NCBI RefSeq assembly: GCF_949769195.1
Contig: NZ_OX458333.1
Coordinates: 2,542,001 to 2,606,000 of the forward strand
Direction of reading: 5' to 3'
DNA from: Methylocaldum szegediense
Lineage (GTDB): Bacteria; Pseudomonadota; Gammaproteobacteria; Methylococcales; Methylococcaceae
DNA: 64,000 nt
Both the position numbers and the translations under genes were made by a program. The notes under the pieces were generated by a model. That model was not told the DNA's origin, did no database searches, and was given only the letters and a program-made list of their open reading frames with translations. Of the stretch, positions 29,782 to 38,066 are shown piece after piece (the stretch's first letter is position 1; every line of letters begins with the position of its first letter).

Positions 29782-30533
29782 AAACGGGCAAGCGCCGCAG
29801 CACGGGCCGCCTCGGCGCGCTTGAGTTCCTGGTTGAGCGCGACCTGCCGCGCCATCTGCTTTTCCTTCTTCGCCGCCGCGCGCAGGCGCGCGATCTCGAC
29901 GTCCAGCCGCGCGCACTCGACGAGGGCATCCCGGCGGGCGGCGCGCCGGTCGGCGTCGGGCAGGATACTGAAAACGCCCGACACCCTGGCGGCTTGCAGG
30001 GTCAGCAGGGTATCGAGCCAGCCCTGGTAGAGAGCGTGCAGCGATGCCTGTGGTTGGCGGCCCAGCGCCAGCGCCGCCGCGAACGCGCCTGCATAGGGCT
30101 CGCACCCGTGAGGCGCCGCCACCGTGACGGGTTCGCCGTCGAGGACGGTCTTCTGGGCCTCCGCCTGCGACCAACGCTTGTGTGCGACGGACAGCGCAAC
30201 CGACTCGCGCTGTTCGGTCACGGCGAGCACCGGATAGGGGATCGCCCGGTGCAGAAGCTCCACCAGCCGCTGCGTCTTGGCCTTCTCTCGCAGCGCGACG
30301 TGCACGACAGCGATTTCCAGGTACTCACGCGCATCATCGCGAAAGGCGGCAACGCCAATGGTGGTCGGCTTCAGCGCGGCCACCCACTGGATGTGCTCGA
30401 TGCCCTCGTTGACCTGGCGGCGGTCGGCCGCTGTCGGCGCGCCATGCTCCACCAGCAGCGTCTTGGGCACACGACGATCCACGCGTGCGGCGGCGGGGAG
30501 GTCGAGCGCGGCGATGACATCCTCAGCGGTCAT
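29778..30533 (-). CDS. DUF4391 domain protein in RM operon
   Basis: A 251-residue protein that fits DUF4391, a family of unknown function found beside helicases and restriction genes. Visible features: a conserved-looking core with LVEHGAPTAADRRQVNEGIEH near residues 28-48, a central region ending in YQGWLDTLLTLQAARVSG, and a C-terminal Ala/Lys-rich coiled coil (about 200-251). Start and stop overlap the neighbouring genes by ATGA on both sides, so it is made in step with the helicase and Mod. A bridging role between helicase and Mod is plausible but only inferred. Confidence 0.8.
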   Translation of the reverse strand: MTAEDVIAALDLPAAARVDRRVPKTLLVEHGAPTAADRRQVNEGIEHIQWVAALKPTTIGVAAFRDDAREYLEIAVVHVALREKAKTQRLVELLHRAIPYPVLAVTEQRESVALSVAHKRWSQAEAQKTVLDGEPVTVAAPHGCEPYAGAFAAALALGRQPQASLHALYQGWLDTLLTLQAARVSGVFSILPDADRRAARRDALVECARLDVEIARLRAAAKKEKQMARQVALNQELKRAEAARAAALARL

Positions 30534-33500
30534 TCCGTCTCCTGATCCGGCAGGATGACCAGCCAGGCCACCACCTCGAAGTCGTCGATGCCGGCAAACT
30601 CACCCGTCAGGGCGTGGGTGCCTCCTGGCGTGAACAGACTGGCCACGGCGCGCTCCTCGCTCTTGCCAACCACGGAGGAGACGGCTGCCGCCAGCAGCTT
30701 CTGCGGGTGGCGCATGTCCTGGCCGTTCTTCGTCGCCTTGTCGAAGCGGGCGCAGGCGCCGGCGTCGGGCAGGTCCCGCCCGACGCAGAGACGCTTCAAC
30801 CGGTCGAGAATATGCTTGGCCTGCGGGTATGCCAGCAGTACCGCTCCATCATCCGCGACATGCACCAGATAATGCGGCGCGAGGGGATAGCCTTCCTCCG
30901 GCAAGCGAGCGGCGGCCGCTCCCTCCGCACGCAGGCAGAACACGATGCCGGGCGGGATCTCCGCCTCGCTCGTCGTCGTGACGGCGAATGCCCCGAGCGG
31001 CACCGATTCCAGAACCCCCGGATGCACCTTGCGATACTCCGCAAGGTCGATCCGGAAATCGGTCAATGTCAGGTCGGCAATAGAGACGCCGGTCGACAGG
31101 TCCTCGAGATCGATCACCGCGTCCTGGAGCTTGAGCAGCTGCTTGCGCCGGTACTCCAGGTCGTTCATCGGGTTGCCGGACTGCTGCTCGATCAGGTTCT
31201 CCTCGCCCGTGGCCGAGATGTCGAGCAGCACCATGCGTCCGCTGACCCGCTGTTCGAGGTTGATGTACTCCTCCAGCTCCATGTTGGGCCAGAAGTTCAC
31301 GAGCTGGATGCGCTCGTTGGGTGATCCGATGCGGTCGATGCGCCCGAAGCGCTGGATGATTCGGACGGGATTCCAGTGGATGTCGTAGTTTATAAGCCAA
31401 TCGCAGTCCTGGAGGTTCTGCCCTTCGGAGATGCAGTCCGTGGCGATGAGCAGGTCGATGTCACCCTCGCTCGCCAACTCCTCGGGGCGTTCTTTGGAAC
31501 GCGGCGAGAAAGCGGTGAGGATGGAGCCGAGGTCGCGGCGCAGCTTCGGGAGGGTGGTTTTGTTGCTGCCCGTGCCGGTGACCAGCGCACTCTCCACCCC
31601 CAGCGTTTCCCTTGCCCAAGGTGCGAGCTGGTCGAACAGGTAGGTCGCGGTGTCGGCGAAGGCGGTGAAGATGATGACTTTGCGGTTGCCTTGGTTGATG
31701 GGTTGGCGGTGCTTGTTCGTGATGACTTCGCGCAGGGCGGCCAGCTTGGCATCCCGTTCTGGGCTGATCTCGCGGGCAGCGGCGAGGAGTGTCGCAAGCC
31801 GGTTGCGGTCCTCGATCAGGTCCTGTTTCCAGCGCACTATATCCACATCCGACAGCAGCACCTTGACCTTGCGCCCGACCAGCAGGCTCTCGAAGGCCGG
31901 GTCCTCGATGTCGACATCCTCGATGTCGATCTCTTCCAGCTCCTCGACCTGGGCCTCGATGTGGCGCAGGGTGTCTTCGACATCCCGTAGTTGGCGTTCG
32001 ACGGTCAGGGCAAAAGACACAACGGAGCTCTCCATCCGCTTGAGGATGTTCACGCGGAGGAGGTGAATGAGGCTTTCCTCGCGGTCCACCTGGCGGAAGA
32101 AGCCCGTGCCGCCCTTAACCTCGGTGCTGTATTTCCTGTCGTAGGCGTCCTGTTTGTGGGGCAGCACGTACCGCAACGGTGCGTAGGCAGCGAGGTTCAG
32201 GCGACGGATTTCGAGGTTGATGTCGCGAATCGGAGGAAACGTGCCACGAAGATCGACGTCGGCCTTGATGTTGATAGGCTTGAGACGTTCGGGGAACCGG
32301 CCGGTCTCCGTGACGCCATAGTACTTCGCAATGTGTTTTCGGGACCGGGCGATGGTCAGCAGGTCGAGCAAAGTGAAGTAGTCGAACCCCAGCATCTCCA
32401 CCAGTTTCGCCGGCGTGCGCTCGGCCTCAGGCAGTTCGAGCCAGCGGTTGAACTGCTTCTGCGCCAGGCGCGTGGTGCTGTCGATGCTGCCGATGCCGTG
32501 TTCCAGCAGCGCCGTATCGTCGCCCTCCGTCGCGAACACGATCTGGTTGCGCAGGTCGGCCATGCGGTTGTTAACGGGCGTGGCCGAAAGCATCAGCACG
32601 CGCGTCTTCACGCCCTCGCGGATGATCTTGCGCATCAGGCGGTCGTAGCGGGTCTCACCGCCGGCCTGTGGGGTCTTCTTGTTGCGGAAGTTGTGCGACT
32701 CGTCGATGACGACGAGGTCGTAGTTGCCCCAGTTGACGTGCGCGAGGTCGATGTCTCCAGACATCCCGCGATCACGCGAGAGGTCGGTGTGGTTCAGGAC
32801 ATCGTAGTTGAAGCGGTCGGAAGCGAGGACGTTGCGCCGGTCATTGGACTTGTACAGCGTCCAGTTGTCCCGCAGCCGCTTGGGGCAGAGCACGAGCACC
32901 CGGTCGTTGCGCAACTCGTAGTACTTAATGATCGCGAGGGCCTCGAAGGTCTTCCCCAAGCCGACACTATCCGCGATGATGCAGCCGCCGAAGCGGTTCA
33001 ACTTGTCGATCGCGCCGACCACGCCATCGCGCTGGAACTTGTAGAGCTTCTTCCAGACGACGGTATTCCGTATGCCTGTTGCCGACTTGATGACCTGCTC
33101 TTCGTCGAGTGCGTCGCCGCGACTGGAGAAGAGATGGTGCAACACCAGTGCGTAGATCAGGTGCGGGTCCCGATGGCTGGCGAGCGCCGTAATGTGACGC
33201 AGCAGTTCGTCCTTCGCCGCGCGCGTGTCGGGAAGAATCGCCCATTGGCTCTCGAACCATTGGGCGAGCATCCCAGCTTCGTCGGCTGATTCCGATGCCT
33301 GGATCAGGTTCAGCGGGTTCCCGGGAACCAGGCCAAGTCCTTCAGACGTGAGCCCAACGGCTCCGAGCAGGGCTTGCACGGGGGCTCCGGATCGGTCGCG
33401 CAACACGAGCGTTCCCTGGGGGACGCTGCCTCCGGCCAAACGCACGGTCACGTTGTCATTGAGCCACCGGAGTAGACGGGCCGCAAGCCATCGCGTCTGC

Positions 33501-33730
33501 AGCTGATTGCGGGCGGTACGCTCATTGGCCGTGCCAATAAGAGCGTGGCCGTCGAGGCCCGCCGGCAACACCAACCGACAGGCGGGGCCACGATTCAGAC
33601 TGTCGATCAGCTCGCCGAAACCGAATATGGAGAGAGCCGGAGACACCGCGTCGATGGACATGCCATCGCCAAGGTGTGGCCGGACGATGTCGACAACGCG
33701 GTCGCTTCCAGTGTTGCGGACAAGTCTCAT
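30530..33730 (-). CDS. SNF2-family helicase with N-terminal PLD-like domain
   Basis: A 1066-residue SF2/SNF2 DNA translocase. The first 170 residues look like a degenerate phospholipase D-type domain. Helicase motifs: DSVGLGKTFEA (about 255), VIDESHNFRN (about 340), MLSATPVNNR, and CISEGQNLQ, QRFGRIDRIGS (about 800). A coiled segment lies between the lobes (about 560-640). First large gene of the helicase-DUF4391-mod-res operon; its ATG overlaps the stop of the HsdM-like fragment and its stop overlaps the next start. DISARM DrmD is also an SNF2 helicase next to a methyltransferase, but no drmA, drmB or drmC is present here. Confidence 0.88.
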   Translation of the reverse strand: MRLVRNTGSDRVVDIVRPHLGDGMSIDAVSPALSIFGFGELIDSLNRGPACRLVLPAGLDGHALIGTANERTARNQLQTRWLAARLLRWLNDNVTVRLAGGSVPQGTLVLRDRSGAPVQALLGAVGLTSEGLGLVPGNPLNLIQASESADEAGMLAQWFESQWAILPDTRAAKDELLRHITALASHRDPHLIYALVLHHLFSSRGDALDEEQVIKSATGIRNTVVWKKLYKFQRDGVVGAIDKLNRFGGCIIADSVGLGKTFEALAIIKYYELRNDRVLVLCPKRLRDNWTLYKSNDRRNVLASDRFNYDVLNHTDLSRDRGMSGDIDLAHVNWGNYDLVVIDESHNFRNKKTPQAGGETRYDRLMRKIIREGVKTRVLMLSATPVNNRMADLRNQIVFATEGDDTALLEHGIGSIDSTTRLAQKQFNRWLELPEAERTPAKLVEMLGFDYFTLLDLLTIARSRKHIAKYYGVTETGRFPERLKPINIKADVDLRGTFPPIRDINLEIRRLNLAAYAPLRYVLPHKQDAYDRKYSTEVKGGTGFFRQVDREESLIHLLRVNILKRMESSVVSFALTVERQLRDVEDTLRHIEAQVEELEEIDIEDVDIEDPAFESLLVGRKVKVLLSDVDIVRWKQDLIEDRNRLATLLAAAREISPERDAKLAALREVITNKHRQPINQGNRKVIIFTAFADTATYLFDQLAPWARETLGVESALVTGTGSNKTTLPKLRRDLGSILTAFSPRSKERPEELASEGDIDLLIATDCISEGQNLQDCDWLINYDIHWNPVRIIQRFGRIDRIGSPNERIQLVNFWPNMELEEYINLEQRVSGRMVLLDISATGEENLIEQQSGNPMNDLEYRRKQLLKLQDAVIDLEDLSTGVSIADLTLTDFRIDLAEYRKVHPGVLESVPLGAFAVTTTSEAEIPPGIVFCLRAEGAAAARLPEEGYPLAPHYLVHVADDGAVLLAYPQAKHILDRLKRLCVGRDLPDAGACARFDKATKNGQDMRHPQKLLAAAVSSVVGKSEERAVASLFTPGGTHALTGEFAGIDDFEVVAWLVILPDQETE

Positions 33731-33876
33731 CGGGTTGCGTTCCGGATGTTGCCTTCGCCGGACTGACCGGCGGAGTCCGTCGAGCCGTGCAGCGTGTCGG
33801 TCATGTACCAGTGCGCGGCTTCATAGCCGACGGTGGCGGCTGAGCTTTGGTTGCTGTTCTTTTTCGGTTGGCCCAT
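33727..33876 (-). pseudogene. HsdM N-terminal fragment coupled to helicase gene
   Basis: A 49-codon frame (MGQPKKNSNQ, then VGYEAAHWYMTDTLHGSTD) resembles the start of type I restriction HsdM, where a GFE-LW-AAD-LRG-MDAAEYK signature is usual. After TD the sequence departs from HsdM (SAGQSGEGNIRNATR) and stops at TGA, overlapping the helicase ATG. It is either the scar of a replaced type I system or a small gene retained as a leader peptide. An upstream ATG at 33936 would lengthen it by 20 residues. Confidence 0.55.
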
Positions 33877-33949
33877 TTGAGTTTCTTGTCGTGCTGTACG
33901 TGCAGGCGAATGTCTTTGGAAATCGTGAAGCCGCAAGTGCCTGTTCTCC

Positions 33950-34828
33950 TCAGGATGGCGAAGGAGGGGAGTGCCCGGACATACTGATCCCCTCCTGATT
34001 TAGCAGAGCAATCTGCTGGTCCGAAGGCTTCCTGGCAGCGGGGTCGGTATCCAGACCGAGACGTTTAAGCGTGTAGTAAAGCAGCGCCTTGCGGACGGTG
34101 ATGCTGGCCTTGCCGTCGCGCATGCCATAGTCGAGCGCCACCACCTTCTTCTGCGCGTCGGACAGGCCCGGGTGCGGACCGATCTTCAGCGTGACGTGCG
34201 TGTGCCAGTCGGCATCCTGGCTGTCGTCGATATCGCTGGGGCGGCTGTCCCGGGTGCCGAGGATGCGCGCCAGCAGGAAGTCCTTGAAACAGCCGTCGGT
34301 GAAGCAGTACGCCCGGGCATGCCAGCGGAAACCGTCGAACGCGATGGCATGCGGCGCGATCCAGCGCCAGCGTGGGGCAGGGTTGGAAAGGGACTGGTAC
34401 TCGACTTCCAGCGCCTGCCTGGTACGGATCGCTTCGATGACCCGGCGCAGCGTGTGGGCATCGATGCCACGGACAGGGCTGGGGACCGTATCGAAGGCCG
34501 GCATCTGGCCGATCCAAGTTTCCTCCTGCGTGACGATGCCGTCGGAGATCGACCGCAATTGGGACAGGTAGCTGGCCGGGCCCGGTTTCAGAAACAGGGG
34601 CTCGAAGCAGTCGCCCCGGACGTAGGTGCGGGCGCTCTTGTCGTAGACCATGTTGCCCGGCGCCATGCCGAGGTAGCGGTTCAGGTCGGTGGATGCCTGG
34701 TTGATCGAGATCCCGAAGGCGGCCATCAGGTCGCCGCGGTTGACATGGCCTTCCCAGAACAGCCGGAACTCAATGAATTCGAGCCGGCGCTCAATGCCCC
34801 ACCGAACGCTGCCTTGCGTTGTCCCCAC
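33950..34828 (-). CDS. WYL-domain repressor, BrxR/CapW type
   Basis: A 292-residue regulator: N-terminal winged helix (IERRLEFIEFRLFWEGHVNR, then DLMAAFGISINQASTDLNRY), a WYL domain (about 130-200; VEYQSLSNPAPRWRWIAPHAI, then GFRWHARAYCF) and a C-terminal WCX domain. BrxR and CapW proteins repress phage-defence operons until an unidentified signal appears. It is the first gene of the defence block and transcribed with it, 73 bases before the HsdM-like fragment. The start is GTG. It probably binds a dyad just upstream and represses the whole operon. Confidence 0.88.
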   Translation of the reverse strand: MGTTQGSVRWGIERRLEFIEFRLFWEGHVNRGDLMAAFGISINQASTDLNRYLGMAPGNMVYDKSARTYVRGDCFEPLFLKPGPASYLSQLRSISDGIVTQEETWIGQMPAFDTVPSPVRGIDAHTLRRVIEAIRTRQALEVEYQSLSNPAPRWRWIAPHAIAFDGFRWHARAYCFTDGCFKDFLLARILGTRDSRPSDIDDSQDADWHTHVTLKIGPHPGLSDAQKKVVALDYGMRDGKASITVRKALLYYTLKRLGLDTDPAARKPSDQQIALLNQEGISMSGHSPPSPS

Positions 34829-34953
34829 CCTTGCACCCCAGTATCATGACCCACATCGGAATTGTATTCGACCAGTTTCTGGTTGGTTTGTGAAGAGAGG
34901 ATGGGTGCGGCGGGGGCCATCGCCGCGAGGGGGGCGTGGCGCAGTCAGCGAAT

Positions 34954-35015
34954 CATGGTATTTTTCATGGTATTTGGTGCTTGATGGCGTTCTAATACAT
35001 TGATTTATATGGTAT
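34954..35015. repeat. Integrase arm-type repeats, right end
   Basis: CATGGTAT at 34954-34961 and 34966-34973, and TATGGTAT at 35008-35015, match the repeats beside the integrase at 8978-9133. They mark the right end of the island. Confidence 0.5.
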
Positions 35016-35033
35016 CCAAGTTCTTATTGATGT

Positions 35034-35041
35034 TCGAGTGG
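35034..35041 (+). other. Candidate attR core
   Basis: TCGAGTGG matches the last guaA codons at 8837-8844 and lies 18 bases beyond the last arm-type repeat. The match does not extend to the full GAGTGGGAATGA, so the site may be mutated or the true junction may lie nearby. Confidence 0.3.
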
Positions 35042-35187
35042 TCTCAGGGGCTAGCACCGAGCATGCCGCTTCGCGCCCCACGTTGCCCGAGCCAATGAGC
35101 GCCGTGTTCGTCGTAATCAGGACGCGAATCTCGGTGCCCTGACTCAGGCTCGGGCGGCGTCTTCAAGGAAGAATGCGTTGAAAGCGC

Positions 35188-36393
35188 TCACGAACTTACC
35201 CAGTATTCCACGGGTCTGCGCAAAAACTCGTCCACGGGAATGCCGCCCTCGCCCACGATCAGAGGACGTACCTCGCCGAACGCCTCGGCGAAGGCCTGCA
35301 GGCCGCTGCGGGCATCGCGCGGCTTCCCGGTCTTGACCTCGATGGCGGTCACCTGTTGTCCGCGGCGGACCACAAAATCCACTTCATGATTGCGCTCCCG
35401 CCAGTAGAAAAGCTCACAGGCACCAACGGACGCCCCGTTAGCGAGATGCGCGCCTACTGCCGATTCTGCCAGCCTGCCCCAGTACTCGCGATCGGTCCGC
35501 GCCTCTTCGAAGGTTCGGCCGCTCAAGGCCGAGAACAGCGCGGTATTGAGCACCTGCAGCTTCGGGCTCGACCCACGGCTGCGCACCACTTCGCCCGCGA
35601 ACTTGGGCAAGCCGACCAACATCCCCGCACCGGCCAGCAAGTCGAGATAATGCGCCAGCGTGGTAGTGTTCCCCGCGTCCTGGAGCTGCCCGAGCATCTT
35701 GTTGTAGGACAGAATCTGCCCCGAGTAGCGGCAGCCGAGCTCGAACAGACGTCGCAGCAGTGCCGGCTTGTCTACGCGCGCAAGTAGCAGCACGTCACGG
35801 GAAATGGTGGTCTCGATCAGCGAATCAAGGATGTAAGCGCGCCACCGCTCCGGCTCGTCGATGAGAGGCGCCGCACCGGGATAGGCCCCGTAGAAAATGT
35901 ACTCGTCCACTGACCAGCCGAAAGCCGCCTCCATCTCCGCGAAGGACCAATGAGGCAACCGAATCACTTCGAAGCGACCCGCAAGGCTCTCAGTAAGCCC
36001 CCGCTGAATCAGCAGAGGTGCCGAACCGAGCAAAACAACCCGCAGGTTCACACGTTTGCGCGTATCCTCATCCCAAAGCCGCTTCACTGTCTCCGACCAG
36101 CCGGGGATCTTCTGCACCTCGTCGAGCACGAGGACGGCACCCTCACCACCAGCCATCAGCCGAGCCGCCTCCCACTGAGCGGCGATCCACTCCGCTCCCT
36201 TCAGCGTTGGCTCGTCGGCGCTGGCGAAGTGAGCCAGGATGCCGGCCTCCTCAATCACCTGCTGCACGAGAGTGGTCTTGCCTACCTGCCGCGGACCAGC
36301 GACGACCTGAATGAAGCGCCGTGGCTCGGCCAGCCTTTGCCGCAGGACCTGGGCCTGGGGACGCTGATACGGGGTTAACGATTTACTCAACAT
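35188..36393 (-). CDS. AAA ATPase with DUF4143 domain
   Basis: A 401-residue ATPase: Walker A GPRQVGKTTL at about residues 33-42, Walker B LVLDEVQKIPGW near 90, sensor VVLLGSAPLL near 120, then DUF4143 (about 190-360) with a PD-(D/E)xK-like tail (NHEVDFVVRR, then AIEVKTGK). Proteins of this kind are widespread in accessory DNA and their function is not established. It is a single gene outside the guaA island. The start ATG is directly preceded by a perfect palindrome (36394-36413) and no usual ribosome binding site is seen. Confidence 0.85.
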   Translation of the reverse strand: MLSKSLTPYQRPQAQVLRQRLAEPRRFIQVVAGPRQVGKTTLVQQVIEEAGILAHFASADEPTLKGAEWIAAQWEAARLMAGGEGAVLVLDEVQKIPGWSETVKRLWDEDTRKRVNLRVVLLGSAPLLIQRGLTESLAGRFEVIRLPHWSFAEMEAAFGWSVDEYIFYGAYPGAAPLIDEPERWRAYILDSLIETTISRDVLLLARVDKPALLRRLFELGCRYSGQILSYNKMLGQLQDAGNTTTLAHYLDLLAGAGMLVGLPKFAGEVVRSRGSSPKLQVLNTALFSALSGRTFEEARTDREYWGRLAESAVGAHLANGASVGACELFYWRERNHEVDFVVRRGQQVTAIEVKTGKPRDARSGLQAFAEAFGEVRPLIVGEGGIPVDEFLRRPVEYWVSS

Positions 36394-36413
36394 ACTGAGT
36401 AAAAATACTCAGT
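36394..36413 (-). promoter_or_regulatory. Palindrome abutting the start codon of the DUF4143 ATPase gene
   Basis: ACTGAGTA, four A, TACTCAGT: a perfect 8-base inverted repeat occupying positions -1 to -20 before the ATG at 36393, where a ribosome binding site would be. A related GAGTACTG half-site appears further upstream near 36570. It could be an operator or an RNA hairpin hiding the start. Confidence 0.6.
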
Positions 36414-36691
36414 ACTTTGAGCAAATGTCAAAGCATTATTGGTCACAACCTGCGGCATTGGGAAGCACGGCCGCAGCGAGCACTGCAGCCGGAAAGCCGG
36501 GTTGAGCCGGACAAGCGCCTGGCACAGCCGGTTTTCGAGAACTACGTCAATTAACGTCCCGACAATTCTGAGTACTGCGCTCAGCGGCCGATTCGCCTGC
36601 TGTGTTCTCGGACGGTGCTTCACCGTGTAGCACAACACCTAGAGACAGCCAAAGGTGGCGATTTCGACGACGGATTCTATGAAGAGTGCGG

Positions 36692-37040
36692 TCATGGTTG
36701 GTCAACCCTCGGCCAATCGTCAGGCACCAGCTTCATGCCGCCGCGCCAACGCTCTACGATGGCCTCGCGATACCACTGCTCATTGAGATCAGCATGCTCC
36801 ACGATGATTACTTGTAGAGACGGTTCGACCTGTTCGACTGCTTGGAAAATCAAACTGAACATTTGAACGACACGTTGACGATCGTCATCTGGTACTTGAT
36901 CCATTGAGCCGTCAGCGATGTCTTTATCAGCTGGGAAGTACACCTGTGAAGGTTGGTCAAAGAAGATAAAGCGAGGTACAGGTCGTGAACGCTGCACAAA
37001 CCATTGATGCAATGCTAGGTGTGCAATAAGGTGAAAACCG
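36692..37040 (-). pseudogene. DUF3732 protein, C-terminal remnant
   Basis: The C-terminal about 115 codons of a DUF3732 protein: HLIAHLALHQWF, PRFIFFDQPSQVYFP (the ABC-ATPase-like signature), VIIVEHADL and RWRGGMKLVPDDW, ending at 36692. DUF3732 proteins are the SMC-like ATPase component of ABC-three-component systems linked to phage defence. The N-terminal part, with Walker A, has been lost at a junction with the transposase gene at about 37040. Confidence 0.8.
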
Positions 37041-38017
37041 ACCGCGGAACCCCATTCAGTTTCCGCCAGTGTCGCTCAGCGCTTTTCACCAGCATGAACA
37101 CCATCGCGAGAATACTTCTCCGTGACACGCAGCCTCGCGTTTTAGCGGTTCTGAGCCTCACCGTGGCAAAGGTGGATTCGATCGGATTGGTGGTCCTTAG
37201 GTGAATCCAATGCTCCGCCGGAAAAGCGTAGAACGCCAACAGCGCGTCCCGATCCTTTTCCAAGCACGCCACCGCCTTGAGATACTTGGGCCGATACACC
37301 TCGACGAAATGATCGAACGCGTTCTCCGCTTCCTGCCGGGTGGCGGCCATCCAGATCTCGTGCAGCGCCGCTTTGGCTTTGGGCTGTTGGCTCTTGGGCA
37401 GCTTATTGAGCACATTCGCCGTCTTATGGACCCAACAGCGTTGGCCACGGGTGGTCCCGTACACCTGCGGTAAGGCTTTCCAGAAGCCTAAGGCGCCATC
37501 GCCGATGGCTAGGTGCGGATCAAGGGTGAGACCCCGGGCTTTGAGATCCAACAGCACCTCGCGCCAGGACGGTTCGCTCTCCCGATAGCCATCAGCCAAC
37601 GCCAGCAACTCCTTCTTGCCGTCCGCCGTAGCACCAATCACCACCAGAATGCACTGCGCCGCATCCTCCAGCCGTACCCCGAAATGAATGCCATCTACCC
37701 AGAGATACACATAACGCCGGTTCGACAAATCCCGCCGCGACCAACGCTGATGCTCGTCCTTCCACGCCTCTTTTCAAGCGGCTGATCGTACTCGCCGACA
37801 ATCCGGGCGCCTCCCGCCCTAACAGCACCGTCAGCGCCTCCTGAACATCCCCGGTCGAGATCCCTTTCAAGTACAACCACGGCAATAACTCCTCAAGGCT
37901 CTGGGCGCCGGAGGTAGAACACTTTCCTTCGCTCGAGAAGGCCACTGCAGATTTCAGCTTTTGAGTTTCTCTGTGCTCGGGGATCTCTCCCAACCACCGC
38001 ACGCAAGGTTCCTTCAT
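37015..38017 (-). pseudogene. IS256-family transposase, frameshifted and truncated
   Basis: Two overlapping frames encode one transposase: the 5' part (SLEELLPWLYLKGIST, then SASTISRLK) and the 3' part (SNRRYVYLWVDGIHF, then IGDGALGFWKAL and LRTTNPIESTFATVRLR). One extra base in the run of four T at 37771-37774 (AAAA on the coding strand) breaks the frame between LK and EAWKDEH. The C-terminus is cut at the junction with the DUF3732 remnant. The sequence differs clearly from the intact IS256-family copy at 23-24 kb. Confidence 0.9.
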
Positions 38018-38066
38018 TATTGGAGTAGGGCTTGACCTCGTGCGTCATACCTGACGCATCCTCGTT

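Noticed and set aside
24766-33730. Class 1 DISARM
   Set aside because: An SNF2 helicase beside a methyltransferase is DISARM-like, but drmA, drmB and drmC are absent and a Res subunit is present.
35025-35110. A tRNA gene at the right end of the island
   Set aside because: TTCGAGT resembles a T loop but no acceptor or anticodon stem can be formed; guaA is a sufficient integration site.
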